The position numbers were made by a program, and so were the translations under genes. Shown here piece after piece: positions 31,184-43,421 of a DNA stretch of 64,000 bases; position 1 is the stretch's first letter, and each line of letters starts with the position of its first letter. The notes beneath the pieces are model-generated. The model ran no database searches. It was not told the origin of the DNA and worked only from the letters and a program-made list of their open reading frames with translations. The stretch comes from Sutcliffiella rhizosphaerae (lineage in GTDB: Bacteria; Bacillota; Bacilli; Bacillales; Bacillaceae_I), in contig NZ_CAKJTJ010000006.1 in NCBI RefSeq assembly GCF_917563925.1, positions 1-64,000 of the forward strand, written 5' to 3'.

Positions 31184-32203
31184 ATGAAGCAAATTATTGA
31201 AGTACAAAAGAAATTGTTACCTGATCTTCTTTCTATTATGCAGAAACGATACGAAATACTAAGGTACATAAGGTTGATGCAGCCGATTGGAAGAAGAAGT
31301 TTGTCAGGTAGTCTAGGTTTGAGTGAGCGGGTGCTAAGAGGCGAAGTCGATTACCTTAAAGCGCAGAATCTTATTCATGTTAGTGTTGCCGGCATGACAC
31401 TGACGAATGATGGGGAGGAGCTCATAAAAGAACTGGAAGAAGTAATGAAAGAGATTTCCGGTTTAAAGATACTTGAAGCGGGAATAACAGAAAAATTAGG
31501 GATAAGCAAAGTGGTCGTCGTTCCGGGTGATAGTGACCAATCCCCTTGGGTGAAAAAGGAACTCGGGCGGGCATGTGTAACCACCATGCGAGATCGATTT
31601 CATCAAGACAACATCATTGCAGTAGCGGGTGGAACGACTGTTTCATCAGTAGCGGAAATGATGACACCGGATGCGAAAAATCGCAACCTACTGTTTGTCC
31701 CAGCGCGTGGCGGACTTGGAGAAAAGGTGCAAAACCAAGCAAACACCATTTGTGCAACGATGGCAGAAAAAGCATCAGGAAACTATCGATTGCTGCATAT
31801 TCCGGATTCACTAAGCCATGAATCCTATCAGTCGATGAAAGAAGAGCCTTCTATAAAAGAGGTTATTTCTCTTATCAAAGATTCTAGTATGGTTATTCAT
31901 GGAATTGGGGACGCTAAAACAATGGCAGAACGCCGTAAAACAGCGCCGGAAAATATGAACAAAATCGAAAGCTCTCACGCAGTAGCAGAAGCTTTTGGGT
32001 ACTATTTCAACTCAGCAGGAGAAGTGGTGCACAAAGTGCAAACTGTTGGAATGCAGCTGGCTGATTTGGAAAAGATAGAATGTGTGATTGCTGTGGCGGG
32101 TGGTGCATCCAAAGCAAGGGCAATCCAAGCGTATTTAAAAAAAGCTCCCCACACCATCCTCATAACGGATGAAGGGGCAGCGAAAGAATTAATTAGGGAG
32201 TAA
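31184..32203 (+). CDS. cggR: Central glycolytic genes regulator CggR
   Basis: CggR represses its own operon until fructose-1,6-bisphosphate binds. The 339-residue SorC/DeoR-type protein has an N-terminal winged helix (GRRSLSGSLGLSERVLRGEVDYLKAQNLI) and a sugar-phosphate-binding domain of the SIS-like type (VAGGTTVSSVAEMM, IHGIGDAKTMAERRK). AGGGGAAG precedes the ATG. gapA follows after 47 bases. Confidence 0.96.
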   Translation: MKQIIEVQKKLLPDLLSIMQKRYEILRYIRLMQPIGRRSLSGSLGLSERVLRGEVDYLKAQNLIHVSVAGMTLTNDGEELIKELEEVMKEISGLKILEAGITEKLGISKVVVVPGDSDQSPWVKKELGRACVTTMRDRFHQDNIIAVAGGTTVSSVAEMMTPDAKNRNLLFVPARGGLGEKVQNQANTICATMAEKASGNYRLLHIPDSLSHESYQSMKEEPSIKEVISLIKDSSMVIHGIGDAKTMAERRKTAPENMNKIESSHAVAEAFGYYFNSAGEVVHKVQTVGMQLADLEKIECVIAVAGGASKARAIQAYLKKAPHTILITDEGAAKELIRE

Positions 32204-32217
32204 CATCCCTTAAATAA

Positions 32218-33258
<1,041 letters not shown>

Positions 33259-33310
33259 TATTTAGACAGTTAGTTATTAGTTGGATTAGCTGTGAAACAA
33301 ACTTATAATA

Positions 33311-33348
33311 AGAGGGGGGCTTGGGGAACACACCCCCCTCCCTCTTTT
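33311..33348 (+). terminator. Partial terminator between gapA and pgk
   Basis: AGAGGGGGG and CCCCCCTCCCTCT form a long GC stem followed by TTTT. It may lower readthrough from gapA to pgk, in line with the higher gapA expression known in B. subtilis. A TGATAGAAT extended -10 near 33400 could give pgk its own promoter. Confidence 0.6.
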
Positions 33349-33445
33349 CATGTTTTAAAAAAGTGCTATTCCAAGTTATATAGGTGAAAATTTGACCTGT
33401 GATAGAATAGCAACCAAAAATTCCCCTTAAAAGGAGGCCGTTTAA

Positions 33446-34630
33446 ATGAACAAAAAAAGCATTCGTGACATCAACGTTAAAGGAGAACGCGTTTTTTGCC
33501 GTGTGGATTTTAATGTTCCGATGAAAGACGGACAAATTACGGACGATACGCGTATCCGTGCTGCATTGCCAACAATCAAGCACTTAGTGGATAACGGAGC
33601 AAAAGTATTGCTCGCAAGCCATCTTGGTCGTCCAAAAGGTCAAGTAGTGGAAGAACTTCGCTTAAATGCTGTAGCTACACGCCTACAAGAGCTTCTTGGC
33701 AAAGATGTGAAAAAAGCGGATGAAGCTTATGGGGAATCCGTGAAATCAACTGTAACCGAAATGAGCGAGGGAGACGTACTTTTACTTGAAAATGTTCGTT
33801 TCTACCCTGGTGAAGAGAAAAATGATTCAGAACTTGCTAAGGCGTTTGCAGAGCTTGCAGATGTGTATGTAAATGATGCATTTGGCGCAGCACACCGTGC
33901 TCATGCATCCACTGAAGGCATTGCTCACCATTTACCAGCAGTTGCTGGCCTTTTAATGGAAAAGGAACTAGAAGTATTAGGGAAAGCCCTTTCTAATCCT
34001 GATCGTCCATTTACGGCAATTATTGGAGGAGCAAAGGTTAAAGATAAAATCGGTGTAATTGAAAACCTGTTAAACAAAGTGGACAACCTGATTATTGGTG
34101 GTGGACTTGCTTACACGTTCATTAAAGCAAAAGGCCATGATGTCGGAAAATCCCTTTTAGAAGTAGATAAAATCGACCTAGCGAAAAGCTTTATAGAGCA
34201 AGCAGAAGCAAAAGGTGTAAACTTATACATGCCAGTTGACATCGTAGTTGCAGATGATTTCTCTAACGATGCTAACACGCAAATTGTTTCTATTGATAGC
34301 ATTCCAAGTGATTGGGAAGGTTTAGATTGTGGACCAAAGTCCAGTGAAATCTATGCAGATGTTATTAAGAATTCAAAGCTTGTTATCTGGAATGGTCCTA
34401 TGGGAGTATTTGAATTAGATACATTTGCAAATGGAACAAAAGCTGTTGCAGAAGCACTAGCGAATGCTACCGATACATACTCTGTCATCGGTGGAGGAGA
34501 CTCTGCTGCTGCCGTTGAAAAGTTCAACCTAGCAGATAAAATGAGCCACATCTCAACTGGTGGGGGCGCGTCACTTGAATTCATGGAAGGAAAGGATCTT
34601 CCAGGAGTCGTGGCTTTAAACGATAAGTAA
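33446..34630 (+). CDS. pgk: Phosphoglycerate kinase
   Basis: The 394-residue enzyme makes ATP from 1,3-bisphosphoglycerate. Visible signatures are [11 protein letters not shown], the [10 protein letters not shown] loop, and the nucleotide-binding [12 protein letters not shown] and [15 protein letters not shown] precedes the ATG. It is followed at 39 bases by tpiA. Confidence 0.98.
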   Translation: MNKKSIRDINVKGERVFCRVDFNVPMKDGQITDDTRIRAALPTIKHLVDNGAKVLLASHLGRPKGQVVEELRLNAVATRLQELLGKDVKKADEAYGESVKSTVTEMSEGDVLLLENVRFYPGEEKNDSELAKAFAELADVYVNDAFGAAHRAHASTEGIAHHLPAVAGLLMEKELEVLGKALSNPDRPFTAIIGGAKVKDKIGVIENLLNKVDNLIIGGGLAYTFIKAKGHDVGKSLLEVDKIDLAKSFIEQAEAKGVNLYMPVDIVVADDFSNDANTQIVSIDSIPSDWEGLDCGPKSSEIYADVIKNSKLVIWNGPMGVFELDTFANGTKAVAEALANATDTYSVIGGGDSAAAVEKFNLADKMSHISTGGGASLEFMEGKDLPGVVALNDK

Positions 34631-36959
<2,329 letters not shown>

Positions 36960-37000
36960 AAACTGATTTGAACTATTGAATTAAATCAACAGAGTGTTGA

Positions 37001-38338
<1,338 letters not shown>

Positions 38339-38352
38339 TCACTTAAAAAGTG

Positions 38353-38380
38353 GACCCAACTAATGTTGGGTTCTTTTTTT
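38353..38380 (+). terminator. Terminator after eno
   Basis: ACCCAAC and GTTGGGT form a stem around TAAT, followed by TCTTTTTTT. Confidence 0.92.
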
Positions 38381-38490
38381 GTATTAAAGAAGTCGATAGA
38401 TATAAATCTAAATACACTTTACATACGAGCTTTTATTTTCTTGAGCCTAATTTAGATTCAAGATTTTCTTCCAACTTGACCTTGTCCCAC

Positions 38491-38519
38491 TTGACAGTTT
38501 GTGGTACATTTATTGTATA
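38491..38519 (+). promoter_or_regulatory. Sigma-A type promoter of secG
   Basis: TTGACA at 38491-38496 and TGTATA at 38514-38519 with a 17-bp spacer, about 35 bases before the secG start. Confidence 0.65.
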
Positions 38520-38553
38520 GACATATGTGCGTTTCGCAGGAGGTGTAGTTTTC

Positions 38554-38784
38554 ATGGCAATCTTTTTAACCATTTTACTTATTATTGTTGCAATGGCTCT
38601 AATTACAGTTGTACTACTTCAATCAGGTAAAAGTGCTGGTCTATCTGGTGCAATTTCTGGTGGAGCTGAAACACTTTTCGGTAAACAAAAAGCACGCGGA
38701 TTGGATCTTGTCCTACACCGTACAACAGTCGTACTTTCAGTGTTGTTCTTCGTTTTGACACTTACGATTGCATACTTTGCATAA
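38554..38784 (+). CDS. secG: Preprotein translocase subunit SecG
   Basis: The 76-residue protein has two membrane segments flanking the conserved loop [31 protein letters not shown], typical of SecG, which assists the SecYE channel. The ATG at 38554, eight bases after AGGAGGTG, is used rather than the upstream open frame from 38527. Confidence 0.96.
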   Translation: MAIFLTILLIIVAMALITVVLLQSGKSAGLSGAISGGAETLFGKQKARGLDLVLHRTTVVLSVLFFVLTLTIAYFA

Positions 38785-38793
38785 TACAACCAT

Positions 38794-38821
38794 CACTCTC
38801 CAGGCTGGGGAGTGTTTTTTA
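38794..38821 (+). terminator. Terminator after secG
   Basis: CACTCTCC and GGGGAGTG stem, followed by TTTTTT. Confidence 0.88.
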
Positions 38822-38838
38822 TGCAAAAAAAACTCTTA

Positions 38839-38973
38839 TCACTTTCTGACAAGAGTTCCCCGTTCACTTGCTTCAGAAAAAAAACTGCGGATTTCTTCCT
38901 CTGTAATACCAAGACTTTTTGCTTCAAGTAGTAATTCTACCCATTCCAAATCTAAATCTGCGTACTCAACCAC
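38839..38973 (-). CDS. sinI: SinI-type antirepressor
   Basis: This 44-residue frame starts with GTG at 38973, inside the end of sinR (eight-base overlap) and behind GGAGGAGG. The protein, with DLDLEWVELLLEAKSLGITEEEIRSFF, matches the SinI helix pair that invades SinR and frees its targets (known from B. subtilis: DQEWVELMVEAKEANISPEEI). SinI in B. subtilis is encoded before sinR; here it follows. Its stop lies within a hairpin (AACTCTTGTC/GATAAGAGTT then TTTTTTTT, minus strand 38856-38823) that should terminate the transcript. Confidence 0.88.
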   Translation of the reverse strand: MVEYADLDLEWVELLLEAKSLGITEEEIRSFFSEASERGTLVRK

Positions 38974-39340
38974 GTTTTTCCTCCTCCTCGTTCAGTTCTT
39001 GATTAGTTGATTGCCATTGTTGAAATTGCAAGTAATTACGGTAGTTTAAAAAATCTTGTTTTGTCATACCTTCCTTTATTGCTTTTTGAATTAGCTTTTT
39101 CCATTCCTCGTCCATCACAATTTTTTCTTTCTGGTTTTCCATGGTCGTTCCATCAAGCAAGTACTCTATGTTTGTTCCTAAACTTATGGAGATCTTCTGT
39201 AAAAATTGTAAGGAAGGATTTGTTTGCAGATCACGCTCTAGATAGCTTAAATACGATTTTGAAACACCAGCTTTGTCAGCCAATTCACTTAACGAATATC
39301 CTTTGCTTTTTCTAAGTTTCCTAATCCGTTCACCAATCAT
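38966..39340 (-). CDS. sinR: SinR-type biofilm master repressor
   Basis: SinR represses exopolysaccharide and matrix genes in Bacillus. The 124-residue protein has an N-terminal helix-turn-helix very close to B. subtilis SinR (MIGERIRKLRKSKGYSLSEL, ADKAGVSKSYLSYLER, LQTNPSLQFLQKISISLG) and a C-terminal SinI/SinR oligomerisation region (DEEWKKLIQKAIKEGMTKQDFLNYRNYLQFQQW). It runs away from the eps operon and is followed by sinI. SlrR is a paralogue with the same layout, but the length and sequence favour SinR. Confidence 0.92.
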   Translation of the reverse strand: MIGERIRKLRKSKGYSLSELADKAGVSKSYLSYLERDLQTNPSLQFLQKISISLGTNIEYLLDGTTMENQKEKIVMDEEWKKLIQKAIKEGMTKQDFLNYRNYLQFQQWQSTNQELNEEEEKRG

Positions 39341-39370
39341 CCTCTATCTCCTTATTATTATATATATAAC

Positions 39371-39386
39371 GTTCATTATATAGTAC
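39371..39386 (-). promoter_or_regulatory. Palindromic operator at the sinR promoter
   Basis: GTTCATTATATAGTAC (plus strand) differs by one base from the reverse complement of GTTCTATATAATGAAC at the eps promoter (39797-39812). On the minus strand it includes TATAAT, the likely -10 of sinR, with a weak TTTCCA -35. A bound repressor would cover the promoter. Autoregulation by SinR is inferred; another regulator is possible. Confidence 0.6.
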
Positions 39387-39454
39387 AAACTGTACTTTGG
39401 AAAAAACGCAATATTAAAAAAAAGGGAGAAATCGGAAGTAAAATAGCGATTAGG

Positions 39455-39503
39455 GTTCTTTATTGAGAAAAATCAGACTTTTTTGGTGTTTTTTATTAAG
39501 AAC
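39455..39503. promoter_or_regulatory. Two SinR-like boxes before the zinc-ribbon gene
   Basis: GTTCTTTATTGAGAA at 39455 and the inverted TATTAAGAAC at 39494-39503 resemble the GTTCTYT-type SinR sites. They flank the presumed promoter of the gene at 39558. Confidence 0.55.
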
Positions 39504-39557
39504 AACATAGTATATACTTCTTATCAAAATTCATCATTCTAAGGAGTATTTACTATT

Positions 39558-39764
39558 ATGTACATGAAATTTTGTCACAGATGTCATAACTATTCCTTCA
39601 GTAGCTTTGAGAGAGATCAATCCGACTGTCCTAATTGTTCCTTATCATTAGAGAGTGGTAAAAATTACATCGCACAAGCAACTATAAAAAAAGATACGAA
39701 AGTAAAAGGAAGAAAAAAACTTACGATCAGCCTCGTGAAAAGTAAATTTGACAGGGGTATTTAA
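39558..39764 (+). CDS. Small zinc-ribbon protein, function unknown
   Basis: The 68-residue protein has two close cysteine pairs (FCHRCHNYSF and CPNC, residues about 6-27) suited to bind one zinc, and a strongly basic C-terminal half (KKDTKVKGRKKLTISLVKSKF). It could bind nucleic acid. AAGGAG lies upstream. A second ATG two codons in is possible. It sits alone between sinR and epsA with SinR-like boxes in front, which suggests a regulatory or biofilm role. I recognise no family. Confidence 0.7.
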   Translation: MYMKFCHRCHNYSFSSFERDQSDCPNCSLSLESGKNYIAQATIKKDTKVKGRKKLTISLVKSKFDRGI

Positions 39765-39789
39765 ACTGGGTAGAAAAGTAAAATGTTCG

Positions 39790-39818
39790 TTGACACGTTC
39801 TATATAATGAACTATAAT
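39790..39818 (+). promoter_or_regulatory. eps operon promoter with an operator in its spacer
   Basis: TTGACA (39790-39795), 17 bp, TATAAT (39813-39818): a consensus sigma-A promoter. The spacer holds the palindrome GTTCTATATAATGAAC (39797-39812), shared with the sinR promoter. A repressor bound there would exclude RNA polymerase. Confidence 0.85.
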
Positions 39819-39853
39819 TTGCTATATAAACAACTTTATTTTTTTATAATGAT

Positions 39854-39884
39854 GTTCTTAATAATGCACACTTGTTCTTAAATA
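39854..39884 (+). promoter_or_regulatory. Pair of SinR-like direct boxes in the eps leader
   Basis: GTTCTTAATAA (39854-39864) and GTTCTTAAATA (39874-39884) start exactly 20 bp apart, two helical turns, so two proteins could bind the same face. They lie between the promoter and the epsA start, as SinR boxes do near B. subtilis epsA. Confidence 0.75.
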
Positions 39885-39901
39885 GGAAAGTGGGGATACA
39901 A

Positions 39902-40624
39902 TTGGATTCATCGAGTACTAAAGAAATAGAAATTGGGAAAATCATAAAATTGTTGATAAAAAAGTCATGGATTTTACTTATTATTGTTATTATCACTACA
40001 GCTACATCAGCTATTTATCAGCACTTTACAAAGCCTACCCCTCTTTATCAAACATCTGCAAGCCTATTAATTCAGGATAGTGCAAGTATAATCAATACAC
40101 TTCAAGTATTTATTAAAGAGCCTCCTGTAATGGAAGGGGTTATACAAGAGTTAAAGTTGGAAAGAACAATCGAGGGATTAGCCAATCAAATAAGTGTTCA
40201 ACCGGTGCAAGATTCCCAAATAGTGAGAATAAATGTAATTGACACAGATCCAAATCGCTCTGCTGATATTGCCAACACGACTGCGGTGGTATTTAAGAAA
40301 GAAGTTGCGAAAACATTAGATTTTCAATCTATCGAAATTTTGTATCCTGCTGTAGTCAAAGTGAATCAAGAGCCCATAAATCCAGAGTCCAACAGAATGA
40401 TCCAAATTGGTGTGGTGCTCGGTTTTATTATTGGGATAGGATTTATATTTTTGTTGGATAGTCTTGATAATAAAATCAGGTCTGAAAGAGAGCTAGAAAT
40501 CCTTTTAGAGCTTCCAGTCCTTGGTACAGTCTCAAAATACAAAAGAAGAACGTTCATAAATGGTAAAGAAAAGAAGTCAGATACATATGTAAGAGGTGAC
40601 ATAAGTGAATCTAAAACTATTTAA
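39902..40624 (+). CDS. epsA: Wzz/YveK-type chain-length determinant (kinase modulator)
   Basis: The 240-residue protein has two membrane segments (about residues 22-40 and 170-192) around an extracellular domain, and a cytoplasmic tail that normally activates the partner tyrosine kinase. It sets polymer length. TTG at 39902 with AAGTGGGG upstream is chosen over the TTG at 39872, which would place the SinR-like box inside the gene. It overlaps epsB by 20 bases. Confidence 0.9.
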   Translation: MDSSSTKEIEIGKIIKLLIKKSWILLIIVIITTATSAIYQHFTKPTPLYQTSASLLIQDSASIINTLQVFIKEPPVMEGVIQELKLERTIEGLANQISVQPVQDSQIVRINVIDTDPNRSADIANTTAVVFKKEVAKTLDFQSIEILYPAVVKVNQEPINPESNRMIQIGVVLGFIIGIGFIFLLDSLDNKIRSERELEILLELPVLGTVSKYKRRTFINGKEKKSDTYVRGDISESKTI

Positions 40625-41273
40625 TAGAAGAATCTCAAAGAATGGAAAGCATACACCACACTCATTAATGGAAGAAGTAGAAAGAATTAGACTCAATGTG
40701 GAGTTTTCTTCCTATGAAAATAACAGTAAAGTACTTATTTTTACTTCTCCGGGTTACAAGGAAGGGAAAACGACCATAGTTACCCAACTAGCAGTTGCAT
40801 TAGCTGAAAATGGTCAAAACGTAGTACTCATTGATTCCGATGTCAAAAACCCTACCTTGCATAAAGAATTTAAAATCAAAAATACAATGGGACTTACAAA
40901 TGTTTTAACAGGACAAAAAACAGCAGAAGAAACAGTTAACCAAACAAATATTGGTCGTTTAAAAGTTTTAACTTCTGGACCAATCCCTTATAACATCGAA
41001 AAAATTTTTAAATCTTCTGTTCTCGACGAATTACTAGCAAAGTTGTCAAAAACTTTTGATTATATATTAATCGATTCTTCGCCGGTATTAGAAGGGAATG
41101 ACGCTAGAATCTTTGCTAGTAAATGTGATGGAGTTATTATGGTTGTAAGGAACGGAAAAACGGAAAATCAACTGGTACTTGAAGCCAAAAAAGCATTGGA
41201 AATCGCAAAAGCTAATCTTCTCGGAGTGATTCTTAATGCAAAACCGAGGGGAATTTTAAAGAAAAAATTTTAG
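40605..41273 (+). CDS. epsB: BY-kinase-type ATPase of the eps operon
   Basis: The 222-residue protein is the cytoplasmic ATPase paired with epsA. Walker A GYKEGKTT (about residue 50), Walker A' VVLIDSDVKNPTLH and Walker B YILIDSS are present, though the usual arginine of the Walker A' motif is lysine. The C-terminus (LNAKPRGILKKKF) has no tyrosine at all, so the usual autophosphorylated Tyr cluster is missing. Start is GTG with AGAGGTGA upstream. Confidence 0.9.
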   Translation: MNLKLFNRRISKNGKHTPHSLMEEVERIRLNVEFSSYENNSKVLIFTSPGYKEGKTTIVTQLAVALAENGQNVVLIDSDVKNPTLHKEFKIKNTMGLTNVLTGQKTAEETVNQTNIGRLKVLTSGPIPYNIEKIFKSSVLDELLAKLSKTFDYILIDSSPVLEGNDARIFASKCDGVIMVVRNGKTENQLVLEAKKALEIAKANLLGVILNAKPRGILKKKF

Positions 41274-41280
41274 TCTTTTT

Positions 41281-41312
41281 GTTCTTAATTAAGAATAAAA
41301 GTTCTTAATAAT
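41281..41312 (+). promoter_or_regulatory. SinR-like boxes between epsB and the EAR element
   Basis: GTTCTTAATTAAGAAT (41281-41296, palindromic) and GTTCTTAATAATGG (41301-41314) start 20 bp apart, as at the eps leader. No clear promoter is seen beside them. Confidence 0.6.
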
Positions 41313-41335
41313 GGTAATGTCTACTAACCTTTATC

Positions 41336-41431
41336 AATGTAGGCACTCGATCATGCTGTGGGTGTAGTAACCTTAGACACAAGTTGTCATGGGTGTGATG
41401 TGAGGACGGGTTGAATGCCCATGTTACATTA
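41336..41431 (+). ncRNA. EAR (epsC) antitermination RNA element
   Basis: Between epsB and epsC of Bacillales lies the EAR element, a structured RNA that lets RNA polymerase read through terminators in the long eps operon. Here the same place has a conserved-looking, GC-richer stretch (GTAGGCACTCGATCATGCTG, GTGGGTGTAGTAACC, ACACAAGTTGTCATGGGTGT, GGACGGGTTGAATGCCCATG) in an AT-rich gap. Short complementary pieces such as GGGC/GCCC fit a folded RNA. Boundaries are approximate; identification rests on position plus remembered motif. Confidence 0.78.
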
Positions 41432-41481
41432 AATTATTTAAGAATGTATTGAATAAGTATTAATCCATTCTTAAGTAATTT
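41431..41481 (+). other. 16-bp stem-loop between the EAR element and epsC
   Basis: AAATTATTTAAGAATG (41431-41446) pairs with CATTCTTAAGTAATTT (41466-41481), with one wobble and a 19-base loop. No T run follows, so it is not a standard terminator. It may protect or process the mRNA, or be a protein-binding palindrome. Confidence 0.6.
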
Positions 41482-41506
41482 AATTTGAAAGAGAGGAGGA
41501 GGTCAA

Positions 41507-43354
41507 TTGTCAGGTTTGCCTAGATTATTTACCTTATTAACTACTGACATTGTTCTACTTGTCATTGCCATTTTTATTGGAAACTATTTAACTAGTGGTT
41601 TTTTACTGGGAGAAAATGGTCCATTCCTGGCTGCCACTATCATCAGTATCGTGCTTATCCACTCAATTGTTTCTTATAAATATAAACTTTATCGAAAGGC
41701 TTGGGAGTATGCGAGTGTAGGGGAATTATCCATCATTATTAAAATTGTAAGCATAAGCGTACTAACTGCAACAACAGTCCAATTTATTTTAGGAAACGGC
41801 CTGCAGCTAAGGCTTTTGGTTACAACTTGGTTCATCTACCTTGTAAGCATAGGAGGCTCCAGATTTGGCTGGAGATTAGTAAGAGATGGTTTTATTCTGA
41901 ATAAGGATAAAGTAAAACGAACCCTAATTATTGGGGCTGGTGCAGCAGGAAGGATGGTTGTTAGACAACTATTGAATAATCCAAAATCAGACTTGCAACC
42001 GGTGGGCTTCATTGATGACGATCCTAAAAAAAACAAATTAGAGATATTGGGAGTTCCAATCGTTGGCGGCAGAGAAAAAATAGCCAATTCTGTTCAGGAA
42101 TTGGCTATAGATCACATCGTTATCGCGATTCCTTCTCTTAATCAAAAAGAACTGAACAATATATTTCTAGAATGTGGTAAAACGAAAGCGAAAACTCAGA
42201 CTCTACCTATGCTGGAGGATTTAATGACAGGAAAAGTGTCTGTTAATCATTTTAGAGATGTTAAAGTGGAGGACTTGTTAGGGAGACCTCCGATTGAGTT
42301 AGACATCGATAGTATCTCAGAATCAATTACTAACAGAGTAATTTTAGTAACTGGTGCTGGGGGTTCTATTGGATCCGAAATATGTCGACAAGTAGCTGCT
42401 TTTCTTCCTTCCAAATTAGTCTTGCTTGGTCATGGGGAGAACAGCATCTATTCTATTGAGATGGAACTAAAAGAAAAATATAAGGATACTAACATAGAGT
42501 TCCTTACAGAAATAGCTGATATTCAAGACGGTAAGAAAATGATTGCCATTATGGAGAAACACACTCCCTATATCGTTTATCATGCAGCTGCTCATAAACA
42601 TGTACCCCTCATGGAACGAAACCCCGAGGAAGCTGTTAAAAACAATATAATTGGAACAAAAAATGTGGCTTTAGCTGCAAATTGGAATCAGGTTCATACC
42701 TTTGTGATGATCTCTTCTGATAAAGCGGTTAATCCAACGAGTGTCATGGGAGCCACCAAGCGGTTGGCTGAAATGCTCATCCAGGACCTCGATAAAAAGA
42801 GCACGACCAATTTCATTGCCGTAAGGTTTGGAAATGTACTAGGCAGTAGAGGAAGCGTCATTCCATTATTCAAAAAACAAATATTGGTCGGTGGACCAGT
42901 AACAGTAACCCATCCTGATATGATCCGTTATTTTATGACCATACCTGAAGCATCTAGACTGGTCATCCAAGCAGGAAGCCTTGCAAAAGGTGGTGAAATT
43001 TTCGTTTTAGATATGGGCGAACCAGTAAAAATATTGGAACTTGCCAAAAACCTGATTAAACTTTCAGGTTATTCTGTTGACGAAATTGGAATTGAATATT
43101 CAGGAGTTCGACCAGGGGAGAAGCTTTTTGAAGAGCTGCTCAATGAAAATGAAATTCACGAAAATCAAATTCATCCTAAGATTTACATTGGAAAAACGTC
43201 TGAACTATATATAAATGAGATTGAAGCCTTACTTGACAGCTTAGAGCAGTTCAATCCCCTTGAACTGAAAGAAACCCTGCTTAACATAGCCAATAGAAAA
43301 GCAGTTGTGGAACAGAAAGAAAAAACTACAGTGATGCTATCGGTAACAGGATAA
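41507..43354 (+). CDS. epsC: Nucleoside-diphosphate-sugar 4,6-dehydratase EpsC
   Basis: The 615-residue membrane protein has about four N-terminal spans (residues 8-120), a CoA-binding-like Rossmann domain (LIIGAGAAGRMVVRQLL), and an extended SDR domain (VTGAGGSIGSEICRQ, SSDKAVNPTSVMGATKR with the usual Met in place of the catalytic Tyr). It is the first sugar-modifying enzyme of the pathway, usually converting UDP-GlcNAc to a 4-keto-6-deoxy sugar. TTG start follows AGGAGGAGG. Confidence 0.93.
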   Translation: MSGLPRLFTLLTTDIVLLVIAIFIGNYLTSGFLLGENGPFLAATIISIVLIHSIVSYKYKLYRKAWEYASVGELSIIIKIVSISVLTATTVQFILGNGLQLRLLVTTWFIYLVSIGGSRFGWRLVRDGFILNKDKVKRTLIIGAGAAGRMVVRQLLNNPKSDLQPVGFIDDDPKKNKLEILGVPIVGGREKIANSVQELAIDHIVIAIPSLNQKELNNIFLECGKTKAKTQTLPMLEDLMTGKVSVNHFRDVKVEDLLGRPPIELDIDSISESITNRVILVTGAGGSIGSEICRQVAAFLPSKLVLLGHGENSIYSIEMELKEKYKDTNIEFLTEIADIQDGKKMIAIMEKHTPYIVYHAAAHKHVPLMERNPEEAVKNNIIGTKNVALAANWNQVHTFVMISSDKAVNPTSVMGATKRLAEMLIQDLDKKSTTNFIAVRFGNVLGSRGSVIPLFKKQILVGGPVTVTHPDMIRYFMTIPEASRLVIQAGSLAKGGEIFVLDMGEPVKILELAKNLIKLSGYSVDEIGIEYSGVRPGEKLFEELLNENEIHENQIHPKIYIGKTSELYINEIEALLDSLEQFNPLELKETLLNIANRKAVVEQKEKTTVMLSVTG

Positions 43355-43421
43355 AAAGAAACCTTGTTAAGCTAAACGCCTTTTTCAAGCCATTAACTAG
43401 AAACCTGATTGGGTGATGAAG

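Noticed and set aside
38768..39315. Plus-strand frames over sinI and sinR
   Set aside because: They are shadows; the minus-strand frames have matching SinR and SinI protein features.
41281..41314. The GTTCTTAATTAAGAAT palindrome as a terminator of epsAB
   Set aside because: The stem is AT-only and no T run follows; it fits the operator family better.
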